This document shows, piece after piece, positions 1 through 4,717 of a DNA stretch of 5,346 nt; within the stretch, counting starts at the first letter, position 1; the number at the start of each line of letters is the position of its first letter. The notes beneath the pieces were generated by a model, which saw only the letters and a list, made by a program, of their open reading frames with translations, made no database searches and was not told where the DNA came from. Both the position numbers and the translations under genes were made by a program. Source of the DNA: Chloroflexota bacterium (GTDB lineage Bacteria > Chloroflexota > Anaerolineae > Anaerolineales > UBA11579); assembly GCA_030610225.1 (NCBI GenBank), contig JAUWSD010000098.1, positions 1-5,346 of the forward strand, read 5' to 3'.

Positions 1-1086
1 CTGATGGCAGAATTCTCAAAGATATTATACGAAGAGATCGATTACTTATCTGAGGGCCGAAATGCAGAAAAGTTTGGGGTAAATTTTGAGAAAGTGGATG
101 GTGTCCGAGTGCCGGATGTGGTTTGGCACCTGACCATCAAAAGGGTGCTGGTGCTTGAGAATGTCTTTGCGATCAAGATCACTGATTATAAGAAGATCGA
201 AGAGAAGAATATCGACCGGAGTTTAGTCGCTACGAGATTGTTTGATGCCTATATGCGGCAGATATTTAAGGATGGTTTCTTCCATGCTGACCCTCACCCC
301 GGGAATTTGTTCGTTGACCCAAATGGAAGTGATGACGGTGAAGGCTGGCAGCTGACTTTTATCGACTTTGGAATGGCAGGCCATATCCCGCCAAATGCCA
401 GAGAAGGACTGCGGGAATTGATCATAGGGGTAGTTACCAAGGATTCAAAAAGAATCGTTCAGTCCTATAAAACTTTGAACATCCTGCTTCCCGGTGCAGA
501 CACTGAACTCCTGGAGCAAGCTGAAGAAGCTGCGTTTGATCGTTTTTGGGGAAAGAGCTTGGATGAATTGAAAGAGATCTCTTTTGAAGAGATGCACGAA
601 TTTGCATTTGAATTCAGAGAGTTAGTGTACACGATGCCGTTTCAGGTTCCACAGGACTTGATCTTCCTGTTCAGGACATTTGCGATCCTGGCTGGGATCT
701 GCACAGGCCTGGATCCGGAATTCAATTTCTGGAATGTGCTCAACCCATATGAAAAAGAACTGCTGGCGGAAGAAGTGGCACCGGGGATACTATCGGAGGC
801 AGGCGCGATATTCCAAAGCCTGATCGCACTGCCCAGGAAGACTGAGAATGTGCTGGACAGGATCAGTAGGGGAGGTCTGATAATTAAGACCCCCGCTGCT
901 GAAAGACAGCTAAAGAGAATAGACCGCTCATTAGGGCGGATCCTATATGCGCTTTTCTTCTTTGCTTTCTTAATGGGTGGGATCCAACTGTTTCTTGCAC
1001 AGCAAATCATATTTGCCTATGTAATGTTTGGATTTGCTTTAATTGCGTTGATCATTGCGATGCTGCCAAGGCGCAGAATGTTCTAA
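1..1086 (+). CDS. ABC1/UbiB/AarF-family atypical protein kinase, 5'-truncated by the window edge
   Basis: The frame is open from base 1 (CTG) to TAA at 1084-1086, so the ATG at 4 is probably internal and about 361 C-terminal residues are visible. Family proteins are usually about 550 residues; the missing part would hold the KxGQ motif and the Ala-rich nucleotide loop. Visible family hallmarks are the ExD motif (EEIDY, 31-45), a degenerate VLTMExxxG-like strand (VLVLENVFAIK, near 145-180), the catalytic loop HADPHPGN (283-306) with its Asp and Asn, and the metal-binding DFG-like IDFGMAG (361-381). The C-terminus has two hydrophobic segments (about 940-1065) followed by a basic tail (PRRRMF), which suggests membrane anchoring. 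Known members support quinone or other isoprenoid-lipid metabolism as ATPase or kinase-like factors. In a bacterium that may lack ubiquinone the exact role is unknown, so no symbol is given. It converges on the small gene at 1095-1313. Family assignment is secure; function is not. Confidence 0.93.
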   Translation: MMAEFSKILYEEIDYLSEGRNAEKFGVNFEKVDGVRVPDVVWHLTIKRVLVLENVFAIKITDYKKIEEKNIDRSLVATRLFDAYMRQIFKDGFFHADPHPGNLFVDPNGSDDGEGWQLTFIDFGMAGHIPPNAREGLRELIIGVVTKDSKRIVQSYKTLNILLPGADTELLEQAEEAAFDRFWGKSLDELKEISFEEMHEFAFEFRELVYTMPFQVPQDLIFLFRTFAILAGICTGLDPEFNFWNVLNPYEKELLAEEVAPGILSEAGAIFQSLIALPRKTENVLDRISRGGLIIKTPAAERQLKRIDRSLGRILYALFFFAFLMGGIQLFLAQQIIFAYVMFGFALIALIIAMLPRRRMF

Positions 1087-1094
1087 AGAGTTTT

Positions 1095-1313
1095 TTATTT
1101 CTCTTCGAGCTTATCTATTGCGTGTTCGACCATCTTTTTCATCGCCTGAAGGGCTTCGCGTTTAGCAGCACGGTGGTGTTCCCTGACTTCTGGCGGGAAC
1201 AAAGCTTTGAAGCCTTCGCGCATTTCTGCTCTTGCAGACTTGGCATGCTCTCGAACATCTTCTGGAACTTTCCCCTCAAAACGTTTATGTAATTTTTCTT
1301 TTTTATCTTTCAT
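1095..1313 (-). CDS. Small charged helical protein with an internal duplication, function unknown
   Basis: The protein has 72 residues from ATG 1313-1311 to TAA at 1097-1095. A longer frame from TTG 1349 is possible, but that codon directly abuts a TATAAT box (1346-1341), which leaves it upstream of the expected transcript start. The ATG at 1313 has a GGGAG ribosome binding site a few bases upstream. The protein is Lys/Arg/Glu/His-rich, with no signal peptide, membrane segment or cysteine, and is probably cytoplasmic and almost wholly helical. Two copies of a motif are visible 23 residues apart: VPEDVREH (residues 16-23) and FPPEVREH (39-46), each followed by a [KR]-[SA]-A-[KR]-x-E continuation. 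I recall similar short 'PEVREHxRAARRE' hypothetical proteins but know no function for them. It is transcribed divergently from the ABC exporter and converges on the ABC1 kinase gene, with 8 bases between the two stop codons. Gene call is fairly secure; function is unknown. Confidence 0.8.
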   Translation of the reverse strand: MKDKKEKLHKRFEGKVPEDVREHAKSARAEMREGFKALFPPEVREHHRAAKREALQAMKKMVEHAIDKLEEK

Positions 1314-1340
1314 CGGTCTCTCCCGAATGTTGTTGACTAT

Positions 1341-1346
1341 ATTATA
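1341..1346 (-). promoter_or_regulatory. -10 box of the small minus-strand gene
   Basis: The minus strand reads TATAAT, a perfect sigma70-type -10 hexamer. Only a weak -35 match (TTACTT, 1369-1364, 17-base spacer) lies upstream. The expected transcript start near 1334 would leave a leader of about 20 bases with GGGAG before the ATG at 1313. This supports the shorter start for that gene. Confidence 0.55.
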
Positions 1347-1375
1347 CAAAGTTTAATAGAATAAAGTAATAGATA

Positions 1376-1449
1376 AGAAGTAATTGTAGAAATCAATAGG
1401 AAAAATTTTGTAAATTCGCAAATTAATAATATGATTAGAAGTAAGTGTA
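1376..1449 (+). repeat. Imperfect 13-bp direct repeat in the divergent promoter region
   Basis: AGAAGTAATTGTA (1376-1388) and AGAAGTAAGTGTA (1437-1449) differ at one base and are 61 bp apart start to start. The second copy overlaps the expected transcription start of the ABC exporter promoter; the first lies upstream of the -35. The placement would suit a pair of regulator binding sites, but the region is AT-rich and chance similarity is possible. No regulator gene is visible in the window. Confidence 0.3.
1408..1435 (+). promoter_or_regulatory. Probable promoter of the ABC exporter operon
   Basis: A -35-like TTGTAA (1408-1413, 4 of 6 consensus bases) is separated by 16 bp from a -10-like TATGAT (1430-1435, 5 of 6). 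The expected start near 1442 gives a leader of about 30 bases ending in a GGAG ribosome binding site (1462-1465). It was found by eye in AT-rich DNA, where such matches are common, so it is moderate evidence only. Confidence 0.45.
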
Positions 1450-1472
1450 AATGCTGATCATGGAGAAAAGCA

Positions 1473-2348
1473 ATGGGCGATGTTGCAGTTAAGATCTATG
1501 GATTGAGGAAGAACTTCGGAAAAGTCCAGGCGCTGCGAGGGATCGATCTGGAAATTGAAACGGGGCAGATATATGGCTTTCTTGGGCCGAATGGAGCAGG
1601 GAAAACAACGCTTATCCGATCTTTGATCGGGGCGACCAATATCAGCGGGGGAGAGGTTTCGGTTTTGGGGTTGGACCCGCAGAAAGAGAAGAAAAAGCTG
1701 CGGAAACAGATCGGGTATATGCCGCAAACACCAGCTTTATATGAGGACATATCACTTCGAGATAATATAATATTCTTTGGGGGTGCTCACGGGTCGAGGA
1801 AATTAAAGAAGAATATGAGAGGTGTGATTAATTTTGTTGATCTGAAGGAAAGGATGAATGACCCTATTTATACTTTCTCTGGAGGGATGAAACAAAGGGC
1901 TTCTCTTGCCTGCGCACTGGTAAATGTGCCCAGGATCCTCTTTTTGGATGAACCAACCTCCGGTATTGATCCTCAGCTCAGGGAAACCTTCTGGAAGCAT
2001 TTTCGGGTTATGGCAGACAAAGGGATCACGATCTTCGTGAGCACTCATCAAATGGACGAAGCGATGTATTGCGATAAACTGGCTATTTTGCATGAGGGCA
2101 TTTTGCTTGCGGATGACACTCCCAGGAATTTGTTATGGAAAAAAGAAGCTAAGGTCAGGGTGTGGAAAAATGATAGATATGTGGAGAATGTTCTTGAGAA
2201 TTATCCCGAAAAGATACCTATAGCTCTCAGGAGATTTGGACTTGATAAATCGATAACAAGGATCGAAATTGAAGAGACCTCATTGGAGACTGTAATATTG
2301 CAGTTGATCGAGGAGAAGGTAGAGGGGAGAGAGAGGAGCATATCATGA
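1473..2348 (+). CDS. ABC transporter ATP-binding protein (ABC-2 exporter, DrrA/CcmA-like)
   Basis: This 291-residue protein starts at ATG 1473 with GGAG at 1462-1465; an in-frame stop at 1455 excludes a longer start at any ATG. It is the cytoplasmic ATPase of an exporter. Motifs in order are Walker A GPNGAGKTT (residues 38-46), Q-loop Gln85 (YMPQ), signature FSGGMKQR (135-142), Walker B ILFLDEP (155-161) with catalytic Glu160, D-loop SGID (163-166) and H-loop His192 (STHQMDEA). All catalytic residues are intact. The signature begins with Phe rather than Leu and has Met where the classic LSGGQ has Gln; SGGM is common in this subfamily. The last 75 or so residues are a charged, poorly conserved C-terminal domain, as in DrrA-type ATPases. 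The stop codon overlaps the permease start (ATGA, 2345-2348), which indicates translational coupling. Substrates of this family include drugs, polyketides, lipids and polysaccharides; nothing here picks one. Confidence 0.95.
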   Translation: MGDVAVKIYGLRKNFGKVQALRGIDLEIETGQIYGFLGPNGAGKTTLIRSLIGATNISGGEVSVLGLDPQKEKKKLRKQIGYMPQTPALYEDISLRDNIIFFGGAHGSRKLKKNMRGVINFVDLKERMNDPIYTFSGGMKQRASLACALVNVPRILFLDEPTSGIDPQLRETFWKHFRVMADKGITIFVSTHQMDEAMYCDKLAILHEGILLADDTPRNLLWKKEAKVRVWKNDRYVENVLENYPEKIPIALRRFGLDKSITRIEIEETSLETVILQLIEEKVEGRERSIS

Positions 2349-3091
2349 TAGGGACAATTCAACGGGCTTTGAAAGTGGCCAGGCGGGTTTTTCAGCAGCT
2401 CAAAGGGGATCCCAGGTTTCTTGCCGGATCGATCATTATTCCTTTGATAATCATCTATTTCATGAATATTGTCTTTGATGCATTAGCAAGCCCTGCATTC
2501 AATGTTAATGTGTATGTGGTTCCTTACGGAGCCTTTATTGTCCATTTCATAACTTTTATTTTGACCGCAATAGTTTTGGTAAGGGAAAGAACGGGGGGGA
2601 CACTTTCACGTATGTTTGTGAGTGGATACTACCAGGCTGAGATCATCAGCGGATATATCATGGCTTATTCTGTCCTTGCCACGGTTCAGAGTTTGGCAGT
2701 ACTGCTGGAGATAAATTGGCTTTTTGAGCTTGAATATGGTTTTGAGAAACTTGGATCTATATATTTGGTCATATGGCTGCTGTCGGTGATAAGTGTTGCT
2801 ATTGGCACACTGGTGTCTAACTTTGCCAGGAATGAGGGGCAGGTTTTTCCCTTTATTCCCCTTGTGATCCTGTCCGTAATATTGGCAGGGATCATACTCC
2901 CAGTGGAAATGCTGCCTGAATGGTCACAAGGGCTGAGTTATACAACCCCCTTATTCTACGCGAATGAGATCATCCAGGAACTGATATTAGATAATACGCT
3001 GCTGGACAACCTTGGAATGCTCGGAAATATGACTCTATATGGGCTTGTAGTGATAGGTCTGGCGTTTATGACACTAAGAGAAAAGGATTAG
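2345..3091 (+). CDS. ABC-2 type transporter permease
   Basis: The protein has 248 residues, the usual size for a single-domain ABC-2 permease. The start ATG at 2345 overlaps the upstream TGA by 4 bases and has GAGGAG at 2333-2338, a 6-base spacer. It is an integral membrane protein with about six hydrophobic segments: residues about 24-45, 56-79, 100-121, 136-158, 167-187 and 228-243. Between segments 2 and 3 lies the typical coupling-helix stretch RERTGGTLSRM (80-90) followed by an E-I-x-S-G-Y run (99-104), matching the family pattern of an RE-x-GT motif followed by an [E/Q]-[I/L]-x-x-G-[K/Y] motif. A PVEMLPEW-like segment (186-193) after segment 5 matches the ABC-2 pattern before the last extracellular loop. 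It pairs with the upstream ATPase as an exporter, presumably as a homodimer since no second permease is present. Substrate is unknown. Confidence 0.93.
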   Translation: MIGTIQRALKVARRVFQQLKGDPRFLAGSIIIPLIIIYFMNIVFDALASPAFNVNVYVVPYGAFIVHFITFILTAIVLVRERTGGTLSRMFVSGYYQAEIISGYIMAYSVLATVQSLAVLLEINWLFELEYGFEKLGSIYLVIWLLSVISVAIGTLVSNFARNEGQVFPFIPLVILSVILAGIILPVEMLPEWSQGLSYTTPLFYANEIIQELILDNTLLDNLGMLGNMTLYGLVVIGLAFMTLREKD

Positions 3092-3145
3092 ACCTGATCT
3101 GGGAAATTCAGGATAGTGTGAAATTTTTAGATTGTTATATGAATA

Positions 3146-3151
3146 TATAAT
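3146..3151 (+). promoter_or_regulatory. -10 box upstream of the MFS gene
   Basis: A perfect TATAAT lies between the permease stop (3091) and the MFS start. The best -35 at suitable spacing is weak (TTTTTA, 3124-3129, 16 bp). Transcription would start near 3158, past the upstream ATG at 3152 and before the AAAGGAG site at 3161-3167. The MFS gene may therefore be transcribed independently as well as by read-through from the ABC operon; no terminator separates them. Confidence 0.45.
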
Positions 3152-3175
3152 ATGAAGGACAAAGGAGAACAATTC

Positions 3176-4450
3176 ATGAAAAAATCTTTTCCGTATCGAA
3201 AAACATTCATTCTTGGTTTTGGATTTTTAGGTATCAGTATTATCTGGCCTGTCTTTAATAGTTTTATTCCAATCTTTTTGCAGGCTGGAAACCCGGAATA
3301 TAATGCCAAGTTGCTGGAGATGGGTAAAGAGATCCCGGATATTGTCGGCTTTGGTTTAGGGCCAGCGATGGCCTTTTTTGTTATGACCTGGGATAACATC
3401 ATCAATGTATTCATTCAACCCTGGGCCGGTTCAAAAAGTGACCAGACTTGGAACAGATTTGGTAGAAGAAAACCATGGATCCTGATCGGCGCTCCTATCG
3501 CGATCGCTGCATTCATCATGGTGCCTTTTGCCCAGACGATCACCGCGATCATGATCTATATCCTGATCACGAACTTTGGTATGGCGCTGTTCCGTTCGCC
3601 GACGGTTGCCTGGCTTGGAGATCTATTCACTGCTGGGCAGCGCAGTAAGGCAAATGGGATCATAAACCTGATGGGCGGGATCGGTGCTGCAATCGCACTG
3701 CTCGGGGGAGGGATCTTGTTTGACAAAATGGGCAGGGCGGCACCTTTTGTAGCTGGTGCGATATTCATGGTTGTTATGCTGAGCGTTGCTTTGATCTGGG
3801 TGAAAGAGCCTGAGAAAGCACAGAAGGTGAAGCAGGAAACCGGCAGGGTGTTTGATAATTTGAAGGATGTTTTCACTAGCGAAAACAAGAGCGGGATCTA
3901 TGTTTTACTTGGGATCCTGTTTTGGTTCATTGCTTATGAAGCAGTACAGACGGGGCTGTCTTCATTCTCCGTTTTCTCTTTGGGATTGACACCGGGCGCG
4001 GCATCGATGATGACGACCCTGTTTGCTGGATCGTTCATCCTGTTTGCTTTGCCAAGTGGATTGATTGCAACGAAAATCGGAAGAAAGCGCGCGATTCGAA
4101 TTGGCCTGACAGGTTTGGTGATCTTGTTTGGGATTGGATTTGTATTTATCAAGACACAATTGACCCTGGGAATAATCCTTGTACTGGCAGGATTTTGTTG
4201 GGCGCTGGTAAATGTGAACAGTTTGCCCCTTGTATATGACTACGGGGATGAAGAGAAGATCGGGGCATACACCGGGCTATATTATTTCTCCTCACAGTCA
4301 GCGGCTGTGATAGGCCCAGTACTTAGCGGTTTTATTGTCCAGAGATTTGGTAGTGACTACCAATATCTGTGGCTGTTTGCTGCGATATTCATGGCGCTTG
4401 CCTGGCTGGTGATGACAGGAGTTCGAGAAAAGAAAGTTATCGAGGCATAG
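3176..4450 (+). CDS. MFS transporter of the GPH/SLC45-like type, probable sugar:cation symporter
   Basis: The protein has 424 residues from ATG 3176, which follows AAAGGAG (3161-3167) by 8 bases. An in-frame ATG at 3152 would add 8 residues but has no ribosome binding site and directly abuts a TATAAT box, so it is disfavoured. About 12 membrane segments are visible. Family-type features are a TM2 acidic residue in TWDNIINVFIQPWAG (Asp73), the loop 2-3 motif GSKSDQTWNRFGRRKPW (residues 85-101), a related basic loop 8-9 motif (TKIGRKRA, 299-306), and an N-x-LPL-x-YD-x-G segment (348-357) where GPH and SLC45 carriers have a conserved N-S-L-P. A central hydrophilic loop (about 210-240) divides the two six-helix halves. 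GPH/SLC45 carriers take up sugars or glycosides with H+ or Na+; the substrate here is inferred, not shown. It is the last gene before the terminator at 4471-4498. Confidence 0.88.
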   Translation: MKKSFPYRKTFILGFGFLGISIIWPVFNSFIPIFLQAGNPEYNAKLLEMGKEIPDIVGFGLGPAMAFFVMTWDNIINVFIQPWAGSKSDQTWNRFGRRKPWILIGAPIAIAAFIMVPFAQTITAIMIYILITNFGMALFRSPTVAWLGDLFTAGQRSKANGIINLMGGIGAAIALLGGGILFDKMGRAAPFVAGAIFMVVMLSVALIWVKEPEKAQKVKQETGRVFDNLKDVFTSENKSGIYVLLGILFWFIAYEAVQTGLSSFSVFSLGLTPGAASMMTTLFAGSFILFALPSGLIATKIGRKRAIRIGLTGLVILFGIGFVFIKTQLTLGIILVLAGFCWALVNVNSLPLVYDYGDEEKIGAYTGLYYFSSQSAAVIGPVLSGFIVQRFGSDYQYLWLFAAIFMALAWLVMTGVREKKVIEA

Positions 4451-4470
4451 AGTATATATTACCTAATTGA

Positions 4471-4498
4471 AGGGCTGTGAAAACAGCCCTTTTTGTTT
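4471..4498 (+). terminator. Intrinsic terminator after the MFS gene
   Basis: A perfect 8-bp stem, AGGGCTGT (4471-4478) with ACAGCCCT (4483-4490), is capped by a GAAA tetraloop (4479-4482) and followed by a T-rich tract ending at 4498. It lies 20 bases after the MFS stop codon and isolates that unit from the promoter at 4512. Confidence 0.92.
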
Positions 4499-4511
4499 AC
4501 CTTAAAAATTC

Positions 4512-4539
4512 TTGACTTAATTAAAAAATGTTTTATAAT
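4512..4539 (+). promoter_or_regulatory. Strong sigma70-type promoter of the secreted-protein gene
   Basis: TTGACT (4512-4517, 5 of 6) and TATAAT (4534-4539, 6 of 6) are separated by 16 bp in AT-rich DNA, immediately after a terminator. Transcription would begin near 4546, giving an untranslated leader of about 170 bases before the ATG at 4718. It is the best promoter match in the window. Confidence 0.75.
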
Positions 4540-4545
4540 ATTGCT

Positions 4546-4717
4546 AAATAGGATAATATATATCCGAATAAAATAATAGGATGTGATGATCCATTTCTCT
4601 TTTTTGGTCGCAAAGCCTTAAGTTGGCAGGAGAGATGGGGAGCAAGTTGCGAAACCGGCCTATATTATGGTCGGTTCTGTATTTAAAAATATAGAGCTGG
4701 CAAAAGTTGAGGTTTAT
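4546..4717 (+). ncRNA. Structured 5' leader, candidate cis-regulatory RNA
   Basis: This long leader can form several helices. One is a small hairpin GGATA/TATCC (4551-4565). Helix A pairs 4591-4601 with 4628-4638 (11 bp, two G-U). Its loop contains CGCAA (4609-4613), complementary to TTGCG (4647-4651), which would make a pseudoknot or an alternative fold. Hairpin C pairs 4653-4660 with 4669-4676 (8 bp, one G-U), and hairpin D, 4677-4682 with 4689-4694, stacks directly after it. The loop of helix A also holds 4613-4621, complementary to the Shine-Dalgarno region 4707-4715. These overlapping options are what a riboswitch or other translational switch would need. The segments GCAAAGCC, ATGG-GG-AGC and GTTGC resemble the 3' half of the GEMM c-di-GMP-I riboswitch, but its 5' half is not found. 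No known RNA class is firmly recognised. Confidence 0.4.

Noticed and set aside
642..1010. Minus-strand open frame inside the ABC1 kinase gene
   Set aside because: It lies opposite clearly conserved kinase-family coding sequence and has no recognisable product or ribosome binding site.
1086..1105. AAGAG/CTCTT inverted repeat with a T tract between the convergent genes as a bidirectional terminator
   Set aside because: The stem is 5 bp and AT-rich, the T tract is in the loop rather than after the stem, and it overlaps coding sequence of the small gene.
1458..2093. Three minus-strand open frames opposite the ABC ATPase gene
   Set aside because: They are shadows of a gene with all Walker, signature and H-loop motifs intact on the plus strand.
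3093..3112. CCTGA/TCAGG inverted repeat just after the permease stop as a terminator
   Set aside because: The stem is only 5 bp with a 10-base loop and no T tract directly follows, so it is not a convincing terminator.
3556..4159. Minus-strand open frames opposite the MFS gene
   Set aside because: Low-complexity shadows of the transmembrane coding sequence; no independent support.
4606..4676. Circularly permuted GEMM riboswitch (3' half followed by AAACC and a hairpin)
   Set aside because: GTTGCG runs directly into AAACC, leaving no room for the closing P1 helix that a permuted fold would require.
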